Shown here piece by piece: positions 8,303-17,327 of a stretch of 64,000 bases of DNA. Below the pieces are notes generated by a model, which had not been told where the DNA came from, did no database searches, and saw only the letters and a program-made list of their open reading frames with translations. The stretch is taken from assembly GCA_016706055.1 (NCBI GenBank), contig JADJKL010000004.1:186001-250000 (forward strand). The letters run 5' to 3'. How positions within the stretch are numbered: the first letter of the stretch is position 1; each line of letters begins with the position of its first letter. This DNA comes from Chitinophagaceae bacterium (GTDB lineage Bacteria > Bacteroidota > Bacteroidia > Chitinophagales > Chitinophagaceae). A program made the position numbers and the translations under genes.

Positions 8303-8373
8303 ATTGATAAAAACCCCCCGCTGTGCTTGGGAGATGTGTAAAGGTAAAAAATAGTTTTTCGTTGGTATAAAAC

Positions 8374-8404
8374 AAAAAGCGATTCATGTTTTGAATCGCT
8401 TTTT
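8374..8404 (-). terminator. Terminator of the outer-membrane barrel gene
   Basis: A 13-bp inverted repeat (AAAAAGCGATTCA with TGAATCGCTTTTT, 5-nt loop) lies just beyond the stop of the barrel gene at 8429. It ends in a T-run on either strand, so it could work in both directions, but only the minus-strand gene needs it. Confidence 0.75.
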
Positions 8405-8428
8405 GAAATTATTTATTGGCAGAAATAA

Positions 8429-9157
8429 TTAAAGCCCACTCAATGTTAAGCCAATAGAGAAAGGCCTTACTTCAGGGCCAGCGCCGTCTTTAAATAAGGT
8501 AGTGAACTGATAACTTCCGTATAGCGAGAAGTGTCCGTAACCAATTCTTGCCATTCCTGAAATTCTTGTTTTGTTGAAGAATGTTTTACTGGCTTCCTTC
8601 ATGGTGTAATCATTAATAACACTATTGCTTCTGTTTGAGAATTTTGTATTTCTTGTATGCGCATTGATTAATGTTCCTATTTTAACGCCAATAGCTGTTT
8701 TTAATCCTTTGCCAGTTAACGGATCGGCTGAATACCTGAATTCAATAGGAGCTTCCAGATAAGCAGTAGCTAATTTTGTTTTTTTGAAATGGTTGGTATC
8801 TGCCTTATCTGTAAAATATATCGTTGATGTCAGATCTTTAATGCCAACATCTGTCTTAGAAAATAAAATATGATCAGTGCCTATTCCAGGGCCAAAAGCC
8901 ATACTCAACTTTGGATTTGTTTTAAAAGGAAAATCAAACATGAAATATGCATTGATGCTTTTTGACAACCCACTCGTATTGATACTGTCCGGCTTGCCTG
9001 CCCAACTCGTATAACCAAATTGTAACAAAAAATGGTCATTGGCACGGTTACTCATATCAATCTTAGGCGTCGGCTTTTTTTCAGCCGGCTTTTCCTGAGC
9101 TAATACGGAATTTGAAAGTAAAACGGTGCAAACGGCGAACGATAAAATCTTCTTCAT
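8429..9157 (-). CDS. Outer-membrane beta-barrel protein (PorT-type family)
   Basis: 242 residues. A signal peptide (MKKILSFAVCTVLLSNSVLAQE) and a short Pro/Lys-rich linker (KPAEKKPTPKID) lead into a run of alternating strands: HFLLQFGYTSW, AYFMFDFPF, LSMAFGPGIG and, at the end, FSIGLTLSGL. The C-terminal strand and repeated amphipathic strands fit a small outer-membrane barrel of the porin/PorT type, common in Bacteroidota and of unknown specific role. It is a lone gene with a terminator directly after its stop and a TACATTTG element 18 nt before its start. Confidence 0.7.
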   Translation of the reverse strand: MKKILSFAVCTVLLSNSVLAQEKPAEKKPTPKIDMSNRANDHFLLQFGYTSWAGKPDSINTSGLSKSINAYFMFDFPFKTNPKLSMAFGPGIGTDHILFSKTDVGIKDLTSTIYFTDKADTNHFKKTKLATAYLEAPIEFRYSADPLTGKGLKTAIGVKIGTLINAHTRNTKFSNRSNSVINDYTMKEASKTFFNKTRISGMARIGYGHFSLYGSYQFTTLFKDGAGPEVRPFSIGLTLSGL

Positions 9158-9174
9158 AATGTTTTAATAGTGGA

Positions 9175-9203
9175 CAAATGTATTTTCATCCCGGTTAACA
9201 AAA
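9175..9203 (-). promoter_or_regulatory. Possible promoter of the barrel gene
   Basis: On the minus strand TACATTTG (9182-9175) fits the Bacteroidota -7 consensus, with TTTTG at 9203-9199 as a -33 candidate. The 16-nt spacing is shorter than the usual 19-21, so the call is tentative. Confidence 0.35.
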
Positions 9204-9225
9204 GGTTAAAGAACCTTATTGCAAT

Positions 9226-9248
9226 AAAAAAGCGGAACTCTGTTCCGC
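9226..9248 (-). terminator. Intrinsic terminator of the CAT tRNA
   Basis: Minus-strand stem GCGGAAC/GTTCCGC with a 3-nt loop, followed by TTTTTT, located 9 nt after the tRNA gene. Confidence 0.82.
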
Positions 9249-9256
9249 CTTTTGTG

Positions 9257-9330
9257 TGGATCCTGTAGGGAACGATCCTACGACCCCCTGATTATGAGTC
9301 AGGTGCTCTAACCAACTGAGCTAAGGATCC
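9257..9330 (-). tRNA. tRNA with CAT anticodon (elongator Met or Ile2)
   Basis: Complete cloverleaf on the minus strand: acceptor GGATCCT/AGGATCC, D-arm AGCTCAGTTGGTTAGAGC, anticodon stem CCTGA/TCAGG around CTCATAA (anticodon CAT). The long perfect acceptor stem means it is not the initiator tRNA, but Met and lysidine-modified Ile cannot be told apart with certainty. The T-loop reads ATCGTTC rather than the usual TTCnAnn: positions 54 and 58 are A and T, the reverse of the normal T54-A58 pair. Confidence 0.92.
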
Positions 9331-9473
9331 AATACTGCAAAGCAATAATATTTTAAGTGATATAATAATAAAGAACTGAATTCTTTTTATAAGAACGGCT
9401 GCAAAAGTATAAAAAAGCTTCGTAAAAGTCAGGATTATATTAATGATATTCTTAGATTTACAGTGATTGCTTT

Positions 9474-10064
9474 ATGACTGAGAACGATGAAATAAAACGG
9501 CTCCTTTCTACTATTGCTTTTCAAAACGATCAGGCTGCATATAAAGAACTATTTATATTGCTCCATAAGCGTTTAAAGCAATTTGGCTACGCTATTCTAA
9601 AGTCGAATGAAGAGGCTGAAGAACTCGTTTCAGATATATTTATAAAAATCTGGGAAAAAAAAGAAAAACTCGTCTCAATAGAGTCTCCTCTTCTATATTT
9701 TTATACAACTGCTAAAAACTTAGCATTTAACCGTCTTCAAAAGCAAAAAAGGCTAAAAAGCCTTAACCCAGAAGAGTGGTTGATGCAGGTAAATAGCATT
9801 CCCCTAAACCCCGAGGAGTTAATGATGACGGCAGAAATGCTGAATAAAATTAAAAGAGCCGTAAACGAACTACCACCTCGTTGTAAATTGATTTTTAAAC
9901 TGGTAAAAGAAGATGGATTGAAGTACCGCGAAGTAGCGGAGCTACTTCAATTATCTGTAAAAACTGTTGAAGCTCAAATGGCTATTGCCTTACGCCGTCT
10001 TGGCAGATGCATGCATATCGAATTAAAAACTGCTGCAAATTTGGGCTTTTCACTAAAAAAATAA
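9474..10064 (+). CDS. ECF RNA polymerase sigma factor (SusCD-associated)
   Basis: 196 residues. Region 2 is seen in the stretch with EAEELVSDIFIKIWEKKEKL, the core-binding helix with the D-F/W pattern of ECF factors. Region 4 ends in YREVAELLQLSVKTVEAQMAIALRRL, the helix-turn-helix that reads the -35 element. It heads the run FecR anti-sigma, SusC, SusD, so it likely drives this locus when the receptor senses its glycan. The 143 bp upstream, after the tRNA, contain only a weak TAnnTTTG-like site (TAGATTTA). The family is certain; the target promoter was not identified. Confidence 0.9.
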   Translation: MTENDEIKRLLSTIAFQNDQAAYKELFILLHKRLKQFGYAILKSNEEAEELVSDIFIKIWEKKEKLVSIESPLLYFYTTAKNLAFNRLQKQKRLKSLNPEEWLMQVNSIPLNPEELMMTAEMLNKIKRAVNELPPRCKLIFKLVKEDGLKYREVAELLQLSVKTVEAQMAIALRRLGRCMHIELKTAANLGFSLKK

Positions 10065-10129
10065 ACTTTTCTTCCTTTAGGGGTAACCACTGCCCACAAC
10101 TGTCTTATTAGTATATAGTATTAAGATTA

Positions 10130-11245
10130 ATGGGTTATCAGGAAAATTTTTGGGTATTGTTTTCTAAGAAGTTATCAAACGAAGCAACCACCGACGAGTT
10201 AAAAGAATTAGAGAATCTGATAAAGGATAACTCTGAATGGCAGTATGCTATTCAGAACCTCGAAGATCTTTGGAAACATCAGCCGGCAAAGGATTACAGC
10301 CATGAAGATGATGCTTATATGTTACATATTCACCGGATGAAAGAGTTGGGTGTCCCTTTTGGAGAAATGCCGGATAACCAAATGCCGGTAAAGAGTAAGA
10401 AAAAGCGGATGCTATGGTATTCGGTAGCTGCCGCTGCTATGGTTATCGCTGGGTTTTTTCTGTTTGGAAGCTTTTCGGGGAAAAATAAAAGCAATAAAAA
10501 TCAAATTGTCAGAGAGGTAAATGAGATTTCTACTAGGCCAGGTTCTAAGTCGAGAGTAGAACTGCCGGACGGATCTATTGTATGGTTAAATGCAGGTAGC
10601 AAGCTTACTTATAATAAAGATTTTGGAAAAGAAAAAAGAGAAGTGACGTTAGTTGGCGAAGGCTTCTTTGATGTTACAAAAAATAAAGAAAAGCCTTTTA
10701 TTATAAGCACGGCAAGTATTAATATAAAGGTGTTGGGAACTGTTTTTAATGTAAAAGCATATAGCGAAGACAAGCAAACTGAAACTAGTTTGCTTCATGG
10801 AAGTATAGAGGTTACAATAAAGAGCAGACCTAATGATAAAATCATTCTGTCGCCCAGCGAAAAACTAATTGTAGAGAACCAGATCACATCTGTTGTGACA
10901 ACTGGCTTTAAAAGGACCAAAGAGAATATAACAAGAACGGCGATTCCAGACATCAGCACACTGGTATCAATTAACAAATTGACTTATAATCCAGATGATA
11001 GCACCGTTGCTGAGGCGCAATGGATAAATAATAAACTGATTTTCCGTGATGAAACTTTTAGTGATTTGGCCGTACAAATGGAAAGATGGTATAATGTAAA
11101 TATTGAAATCAAAAATGAAAAAGTGGCACAGCAAAGATTGAACGGAACGCTGGAAACAGAGACCATTACACAGGCATTGGATGCATTACAGGAAACCACA
11201 CCTTTCCGATATGAGAAAACAGGGAATAAAGTAGTTATTCATTAA
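10130..11245 (+). CDS. FecR-family anti-sigma factor
   Basis: 371 residues in three parts. The first 95 residues are cytoplasmic and should hold the sigma factor. One membrane helix follows (LWYSVAAAAMVIAGFFLFGSF). The periplasmic part has the FecR domain (RVELPDGSIVWLNAGSKLTY... VTLVGEGFFDV... VLGTVFNVKAY) and a C-terminal DUF4974 segment (FRDETFSDLAVQMERWYNVNIE). It would pass a signal from the STN domain of the SusC receptor downstream to the sigma factor upstream, by contact or regulated proteolysis. It lies 65 bp behind the sigma gene and 143 bp ahead of susC; a hairpin lies in the latter gap. Confidence 0.9.
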   Translation: MGYQENFWVLFSKKLSNEATTDELKELENLIKDNSEWQYAIQNLEDLWKHQPAKDYSHEDDAYMLHIHRMKELGVPFGEMPDNQMPVKSKKKRMLWYSVAAAAMVIAGFFLFGSFSGKNKSNKNQIVREVNEISTRPGSKSRVELPDGSIVWLNAGSKLTYNKDFGKEKREVTLVGEGFFDVTKNKEKPFIISTASINIKVLGTVFNVKAYSEDKQTETSLLHGSIEVTIKSRPNDKIILSPSEKLIVENQITSVVTTGFKRTKENITRTAIPDISTLVSINKLTYNPDDSTVAEAQWINNKLIFRDETFSDLAVQMERWYNVNIEIKNEKVAQQRLNGTLETETITQALDALQETTPFRYEKTGNKVVIH

Positions 11246-11299
11246 ATAAAAAATTATTTGATTATATGAATAAAAATAATTCATCTTAAAAAACCAAAA

Positions 11300-11325
11300 A
11301 AGGGCTCCGCTGTAACGGATCCCTT
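11300..11325. other. Hairpin between fecR and susC (first locus)
   Basis: Imperfect stem of 9 pairs (AAGGG/CCCTT and TCCG/CGGA with one C-T mismatch), loop CTGTAA, A-rich on both sides. Not a classical terminator because no T-run follows. The same place in the second locus also carries a hairpin, so a shared role in setting SusC levels is possible. Confidence 0.45.
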
Positions 11326-11388
11326 AAAAAGTTAACAGAAAGAGATGACCCGTAAGGTCTTCCATTATTAACTCTACAATTGTAATGT

Positions 11389-14300
11389 ATGAAAAAAAAC
11401 GAAACGACTGCTGTTTCCACTAAAGTTCTATTGTATCAAAAGATTTCGAGAATTATGAAACTGACCATTGCTTTTATGCTATTTGCTGTACTGAATGTTT
11501 CAGCCAAAGGGTGGTCGCAGGACAGAATCACCTTAAAGATTAATGGTCTGGAAATTAAGAAAGTGCTTTTTACTATTGAAAAGAAAAGTAACTACCGCTT
11601 TTTATTTAATGAGGATGTTCTAAGAGGAAAATCCAAAGTAACATTGGATGTTACAGATGCCACACTTGCTGAAGTGTTGGATAAGTTATTATCTAATACT
11701 GGCGTTGGATATAAAATAATGGCATCTAACCTGATTGTTCTTAAAGAATCAATTGCTGACGAAGCTATTGAAGTACAAGAAGTAAAAGTATCAGGTTCGG
11801 TCATCTCTTCTACAGGGGAGCCATTATCAGGTGTTTCAGTAACTATAAAAGGAACCGTAACTGGTACAACAACTGATGCGTCAGGTAATTATTCAATAAC
11901 AGTTCCTGACAATGCCGTTTTAGTATTTTCTTATGTAGGGTATAAAAATATTGAAGAAATAGTGGCTGGCCGCACCTCAATTAATATTGTACTACAAACG
12001 GCTAATAACTCCTTAGAAGAAATAGTAGTAGTAGGTTATGGTACACAAAAGAAAAAAGACCTAACTGGTTCAATCAATACTATTAAAGGAGATGAAGTGG
12101 CCAAAATGCCAGGAACTAACCCAATAGGCTCCTTACAAGGTAAAGTGCCAGGCTTGACAGTTACAAATTCTGGAAGAGCTGGTGAAAGCCCAACGGTACG
12201 TATCCGTGGTATCAACAGTACGAATAGTGCAAGTCCTGTATATGTTGTAGATGGAATTCTGGTAGATGATATCGGATATTTAAATCCTGCAGATATTGAA
12301 ACCATTGATGTGTTGAGAGATCCATCTTCCATTGCTATCTACGGATTAAGAGGTGCAAATGGTGTAATTGCCATTACTTCTAAAAAAGCCACAAGAGGAA
12401 AAACAAGAGTTACGCTGACAAGTTCTGTAGGTATACAAAAGGTAAACAACACAATAGAAATGACAGATGCTGTTGGTTTTAGAAAACTATATGAACAGCA
12501 AATTGGTTATATAAGACAAACAAGTCCTGCTACAGATACATTTGATTATCGTGGATACACTGGTAATACAAATTGGCAAGATGAGGTTTTAAGAACTGCC
12601 TTAATCACTTCACATAATATTGGAGTAGCAAACAGCGGCGAAAAATCTACTACTTATTTCAATGTTGGTTACACCAATCAGGACGGTGTGGTAGGCAATG
12701 ATAATTTTGAACGCTTTATTCTACGACTTAACCAAGAAATAAAAATTAATAAGAATATAAAGATTGGTGGCAATATTACTGGCTATCACTCTATCAATAC
12801 TCCACAAGGAGTAAGCGTTACTAATGCTTTATGGGCTGCGCCTATTGTTCCAATACAATATGATGCGAATACCTATTATAGTATGCCATCTTTTCAAAGA
12901 GCTCAGGTAGGTAACCCAATTGCCTCATTGAACCGGAGCAAAAACACTACTGTAGACAAAGATTATCGTGTAATAGGAAGCCTTTTTGCTGAAGTAAAGT
13001 TTCTGAAAAATTTTACATGGAAGTCTACACTTTATGGTGACTTAATATTTAGTAACTTAAGAAGTTATAATGCATTGCCATTTGCTCAGAGAGATATTGG
13101 GGAAGGCGGGGTAGTCAGATTACCAGATGCAACAGTGCAACCTGTTAATATTTTTCCAAGTGTAACACAAAATCAAGCAGAATCAAAAAGATTTCAGCAA
13201 GATCATACATTGTCATTTGACAAGCGAATAAATAATGATCATCAGCTTTCTGCTATTTTAGGATTTACAACTATACATAATAGCAGTTCGTTTGTAAACG
13301 CTAACAGAAGAGATACTTCAATATTTATTCCAAACGACCCTAACTTCTGGTATATTAATATTGCCAATTTGGCAAATCCGGGTAGTTACAGCGGTGGCGG
13401 TGGAAATAATGCTGTGGCAGGAGCTTTTGGAAGAGTTAGCTATACTTACAGAAATAGATACCTGCTTAATGCTACTGTAAGAAGAGACGGTAGTTCAAAA
13501 TTTGCGCCTGAAAATAGATGGGGAACTTTTGGAAGTGTAGGTATTGGCTGGGTGGTAAGCGAAGAAGATTTTTTTGCTAAAATAAAAGGACTTGATTTCT
13601 TAAAAGTAAGAGCAGCTTGGGGTGTAACTGGTAATTCAAACGGAATACCAGATAATTTATACCAACCCGGTTTGTCAAATGCCTCTACAGCGGTATTTGG
13701 AAACAACGTTTTTACTTCACTTCAATCGGCTTATATAGTTGATTCTACCATTAAATGGGAAACTGTACAAGGGATAGACATTGGTTTCGATGGAAGAGCA
13801 TTGAACAACAGACTAAACTTTGAAGTAACTTATTACAATAGAACTACAACAGATATATTAAGTGAAACAGAGATACCGAATGATATCAGAAAGGCATTTA
13901 AAAATTTTGGTAAGATTATTAATAAAGGAATAGAGCTTGGACTCGGCTGGAATGATAAAATAGGAAAAAACTTCACCTATGGTATTAATGGTAATTTCAG
14001 TTACAATAAAAACGAAGTACTATCACTTGGTGATAATATTAATTTCAGTCTTGTTGGAAACAGCGGAGCTAATCTTACAAAAACTGGTCAGTCAATTGGC
14101 TATTTCTATGGTTATCGTCAAATAGGAATTTATCAATCTACTGCTGATTTACTCAAGATGCCAGCTTTCTCTACCTCTTTACCTGGCGATGTTGCCTATG
14201 AAGATGTAAATGGTGATGGAGTTATTACAACAGCAGACAGAACCTACCTTGGAACTCCTTTTCCTGTATATAATTTTGGTGGAAGTGTAACACTTGGTTA

Positions 14301-14745
14301 TAAAGAGTTCGATATGCAAATTGAATTGCAGGGTGTAGCTGGAAATAAGATCTATACACAAAGAAGGATTTCCAATTTTGCAGTGTTGAATTATGAAGCT
14401 AATCGGCTAAATGCCTGGACAGCTCCAGGAACAAGTAACATAGAACCAATTCTTGATAACAGACGTGGCAATAACTATTTGTTTAGTTCATACTATCTGG
14501 AACCAGGCGATTATTTGCGAATAAGAACATTGCAGCTTGGGTACACTTTAAATAGTAACCTGATGAAAAAAGCTGGTCTTCAGGCCGCAAGAATTTATGT
14601 AAGTGGTCAGAATATTGCAAACTGGTCAAAAGTAACAGGCTATTCTCCTGAAGCACAGATTGGAAGTATTTTGGGTGGAGGAGCAGATAATGGTGCTTAC
14701 CCAGTACCAGCTATTTATACGTTGGGCCTTAATATCACATTTTAA
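11389..14745 (+). CDS. SusC/RagA TonB-dependent outer-membrane receptor with STN domain
   Basis: 1118 residues. Order: an extended signal region (KLTIAFMLFAVLNVSAKGWSQ), a secretin/TonB short N-terminal (STN) domain at about 50-110, a carboxypeptidase-regulatory-like domain at about 133-200, the SusC motif EEIVVVGYGTQKKKDLTGS, the plug (VRIRGINS, YVVDGILVDD, IYGLRGANGVIAITSKK), and a 22-strand barrel ending AIYTLGLNITF. It imports glycan oligomers across the outer membrane using TonB energy, with the SusD lipoprotein downstream as lid. The STN domain marks it as a signal-transducing receptor that talks to the FecR/sigma pair upstream. The substrate is inferred from the glucanases that follow. 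Confidence 0.93.
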   Translation: MKKNETTAVSTKVLLYQKISRIMKLTIAFMLFAVLNVSAKGWSQDRITLKINGLEIKKVLFTIEKKSNYRFLFNEDVLRGKSKVTLDVTDATLAEVLDKLLSNTGVGYKIMASNLIVLKESIADEAIEVQEVKVSGSVISSTGEPLSGVSVTIKGTVTGTTTDASGNYSITVPDNAVLVFSYVGYKNIEEIVAGRTSINIVLQTANNSLEEIVVVGYGTQKKKDLTGSINTIKGDEVAKMPGTNPIGSLQGKVPGLTVTNSGRAGESPTVRIRGINSTNSASPVYVVDGILVDDIGYLNPADIETIDVLRDPSSIAIYGLRGANGVIAITSKKATRGKTRVTLTSSVGIQKVNNTIEMTDAVGFRKLYEQQIGYIRQTSPATDTFDYRGYTGNTNWQDEVLRTALITSHNIGVANSGEKSTTYFNVGYTNQDGVVGNDNFERFILRLNQEIKINKNIKIGGNITGYHSINTPQGVSVTNALWAAPIVPIQYDANTYYSMPSFQRAQVGNPIASLNRSKNTTVDKDYRVIGSLFAEVKFLKNFTWKSTLYGDLIFSNLRSYNALPFAQRDIGEGGVVRLPDATVQPVNIFPSVTQNQAESKRFQQDHTLSFDKRINNDHQLSAILGFTTIHNSSSFVNANRRDTSIFIPNDPNFWYINIANLANPGSYSGGGGNNAVAGAFGRVSYTYRNRYLLNATVRRDGSSKFAPENRWGTFGSVGIGWVVSEEDFFAKIKGLDFLKVRAAWGVTGNSNGIPDNLYQPGLSNASTAVFGNNVFTSLQSAYIVDSTIKWETVQGIDIGFDGRALNNRLNFEVTYYNRTTTDILSETEIPNDIRKAFKNFGKIINKGIELGLGWNDKIGKNFTYGINGNFSYNKNEVLSLGDNINFSLVGNSGANLTKTGQSIGYFYGYRQIGIYQSTADLLKMPAFSTSLPGDVAYEDVNGDGVITTADRTYLGTPFPVYNFGGSVTLGYKEFDMQIELQGVAGNKIYTQRRISNFAVLNYEANRLNAWTAPGTSNIEPILDNRRGNNYLFSSYYLEPGDYLRIRTLQLGYTLNSNLMKKAGLQAARIYVSGQNIANWSKVTGYSPEAQIGSILGGGADNGAYPVPAIYTLGLNITF

Positions 14746-14767
14746 TAAAAAATAAATTTTCATAAAT

Positions 14768-16318
14768 ATGAAAAAGCTTTTTAAAACTAAACGTTCTGTA
14801 TTGCTGGCCATAATAGCCATAGCAATGCTTATACCTTTTTCAGGGTGTAAGAAATTCTTGGACACTCAAAGGCAAGGCCAATACACAGAGGAAAACTATC
14901 CTTATCCAGGCGGCTCTGGTCCATATGACCAATTTATATTTGGTGCTTATAATGATTTGAGAAGTTATAACATTCATGTATTTGGATTTCTTCATGCTGT
15001 AAGCATAAGAAGTGATGATGCTGATAAAGGAAGTACTGCTGCTGATGGTGGGGCTGACTCAAATGGAATGGACAACTTTCCTGTAATTACAAATAGCGGA
15101 CTTGCCAATTCCTTATGGATAGGTAATCTGGGTTTGGTAAATAAGTGTAACAACACATTATATCAGATAAAAAATAATATTGATATAACTGCAACACCTG
15201 AAATTAAAATACAGACAGAGGCTGAAGCAAGATTTTTAAGAGCTTACGCTTATTTTAACTTAGTTCGTTTTTTTGGTAGGGTTCCATTGTTTGATTCGTT
15301 GGTTACTGATCCTGCGGCGCAAAATAACAGGCCACAAAGTTCTCCAGCACAGTTGTATGCTTTTATAGAAAGCGACTTACAATTTGCCGCAGCAAATTTA
15401 CCAGCTAGCTGGGATCAAACATTTGTAGGCCGTGCTACTAGCGGTGCCGCAAATGGGATATTGGCTAAAGTTTACTTGACTCAACAAAAATGGGCTTTGG
15501 CAACGAGCACAGCTAATCTTGTTATGACTTCAGGTAAATATGACTTATCAACCCCATACACTACTATTTTTGAAGAAGAAGGTGAGAATAGTAAGGAGTC
15601 AGTGTTTGAGATACAGGGTACGGCCGATGCCAGTGTGCCAACTGCTAATGGTATTCAATATACTCAGGTACAAAGTGTTCGTGGCTCTGGTATTTGGAAT
15701 CTAGGATGGGGCTTTAATTCTCCAAGCCAAATACTTGAAAATGCATATGAGGCCAATGATCCTCGTAGAGCCAGAACAATTTTATTTACAAGTACTGTTA
15801 GTACACCAGGGTATACTATATATGGAGAACTGACTCCTGTAGGATTACCTAATCCCAGATATAACCAGAAAGTTTATACAAAAGCCGCAAGAAGATCTTC
15901 TGTAGGAAGTGCCTCCGGTTGGTGGATGAATATTCGGATACTTCGCTTTGCTGATGTGGTATTAATGTATGCAGAGGCCGCCAATGAAGTTGGAGGTGCA
16001 GGTAATATCACCATTGCAAGAAATGCTTTGAACTCAGTAAGAGCAAGAGCAAGACAAGGAGCACCTGGCGGTACATTACCTGACGTAACGACAACAGATC
16101 AGGATATGCTTCGTGATGCTATTCGCTATGAAAGAAGGATAGAATTGGCGATGGAGCATGATCGTTTCTTTGATATAGTAAGATGGGGCATTTCAGGTAC
16201 AGTAATGCAAGCAGCAGGTAAAGCAAACTTTAGTCCTTCTAGAGATAATTTATTACCTATACCACAACAGCAAATTGATTTAAGTGGTGGAGTGCTAACA
16301 CAAAACTTTGGTTATTAA
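14768..16318 (+). CDS. SusD/RagB surface glycan-binding lipoprotein
   Basis: 516 residues. A signal peptide ends in a lipobox (PFSGC, then KKF), so it is a lipoprotein exported to the cell surface. The SusD fold is shown by the N-terminal domain, the TPR-like helix AEARFLRAYAYFNLVRFFG, the ILRFADVVLMYAEAANEVG segment and the terminal signature YERRIELAMEHDRFFDIVRWG. It caps the SusC channel encoded 22 bp upstream and captures oligosaccharides. The order sigma, FecR, SusC, SusD is standard for a polysaccharide-utilisation locus of Bacteroidota. Confidence 0.93.
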   Translation: MKKLFKTKRSVLLAIIAIAMLIPFSGCKKFLDTQRQGQYTEENYPYPGGSGPYDQFIFGAYNDLRSYNIHVFGFLHAVSIRSDDADKGSTAADGGADSNGMDNFPVITNSGLANSLWIGNLGLVNKCNNTLYQIKNNIDITATPEIKIQTEAEARFLRAYAYFNLVRFFGRVPLFDSLVTDPAAQNNRPQSSPAQLYAFIESDLQFAAANLPASWDQTFVGRATSGAANGILAKVYLTQQKWALATSTANLVMTSGKYDLSTPYTTIFEEEGENSKESVFEIQGTADASVPTANGIQYTQVQSVRGSGIWNLGWGFNSPSQILENAYEANDPRRARTILFTSTVSTPGYTIYGELTPVGLPNPRYNQKVYTKAARRSSVGSASGWWMNIRILRFADVVLMYAEAANEVGGAGNITIARNALNSVRARARQGAPGGTLPDVTTTDQDMLRDAIRYERRIELAMEHDRFFDIVRWGISGTVMQAAGKANFSPSRDNLLPIPQQQIDLSGGVLTQNFGY

Positions 16319-16349
16319 TTATCAATTATCAACTAACAACTTTTTTATT

Positions 16350-17231
16350 ATGAATCATACTATAAAAAATAAATTAACGAAAGGGGTATTGGTGTTATTA
16401 ATCTTTACAGGATTAAATGCCTGTAAAAAAGATGGTAACCCCAACAAACTTCCTCCTGTTTCTGCGGGAGATTATGATGGAAAAATTGATGGATTTAACA
16501 GTTCTGATGAAATATTTCCGGATAAGCAGATTGCATATTGGTCTTTTGATGACACCAAGAATGAAACGTTGAGTAACACTGCTCCTACCAGCTCTGTAAG
16601 TAATACATTCATTGCAGGTGGGGTAAGAGGAAAAGCGTTAAGCCTTACTGCAGGATACTTATATTATGCCACTCAGTTTCAGAAATTTAAAACTGATTCA
16701 CTAAAAAGCTGGTCAATAAGTATGTGGGTTAAAATTTTGAACAACCAAGACAATATTAATAAAAGAACCATGGTTTTTCAGATGGCAAGACCTGGAACCT
16801 TGAATGGTAATATTAATTTCATCTTAAACACTAATGGTTTCCCATCTACTAATACAACTAAGTTGCGCATCAATCCTACATTTTCAACTGTTGGCGGAGG
16901 TACACAGGACAATCTGAATAATGTACTGGATAATACTGATTTAACCCAGTGGGTGCACATCGTACTTACCTACGATTTTAATACTGGTATATTTAATAAC
17001 TGGATGAATGGGGTTAAGGTAGGAGCCTACCCAAATAGAGGAACAGGTAATAATTCATTTAAGTCATGGGAGCCAAGTGAGTTACTGATTGGAGTAAAAG
17101 GAATGCCAATAAATGCAGATGCAGCATTTGCGCCTATGACTGGAAGTTTAGACGAAATAAGAATGTATAATATTCCACTAGGCGATGCATTTATTAATGC
17201 ATTATATAATTTAGGAAAAGCAGGTAAATAA
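16350..17231 (+). CDS. LamG-domain lipoprotein, likely surface glycan-binding protein
   Basis: About 293 residues, starting at the ATG at 16350; an earlier in-frame start would overlap susD and leave the signal peptide buried. A lipobox is seen in FTGLNAC. After a short linker with FPDKQIAYWSFDDTKNET comes a concanavalin-A/LamG-type domain: SWSISMWVKI, a middle with VHIVLTYDFNTGIFNNWMNG and an end with GSLDEIRMYNIPLGDAFI. Its place directly behind susD is where SusE/SusF-like surface binders sit, so it probably holds the polysaccharide at the cell surface. No catalytic residues are evident. A strong hairpin terminator follows 16 bp after its stop. Confidence 0.78.
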   Translation: MNHTIKNKLTKGVLVLLIFTGLNACKKDGNPNKLPPVSAGDYDGKIDGFNSSDEIFPDKQIAYWSFDDTKNETLSNTAPTSSVSNTFIAGGVRGKALSLTAGYLYYATQFQKFKTDSLKSWSISMWVKILNNQDNINKRTMVFQMARPGTLNGNINFILNTNGFPSTNTTKLRINPTFSTVGGGTQDNLNNVLDNTDLTQWVHIVLTYDFNTGIFNNWMNGVKVGAYPNRGTGNNSFKSWEPSELLIGVKGMPINADAAFAPMTGSLDEIRMYNIPLGDAFINALYNLGKAGK

Positions 17232-17247
17232 GCAGTCGTTCTTTTTT

Positions 17248-17290
17248 AAGCACACAGATACTACCCAATGTATGTGTCTGTGTGCTTTTT
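17248..17290 (+). terminator. Terminator between the susCD-lamG genes and the GH144 genes
   Basis: Perfect 11-bp stem (AAGCACACAGA with TCTGTGTGCTT), 18-nt loop, followed by a T-rich stretch. It lies between the binding/import genes and the enzyme genes, so the enzymes may be read at a lower level or from their own start. Confidence 0.75.
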
Positions 17291-17327
17291 CTTTATAATT
17301 TTTCCTGATTTAAACATCTGCGATAAA

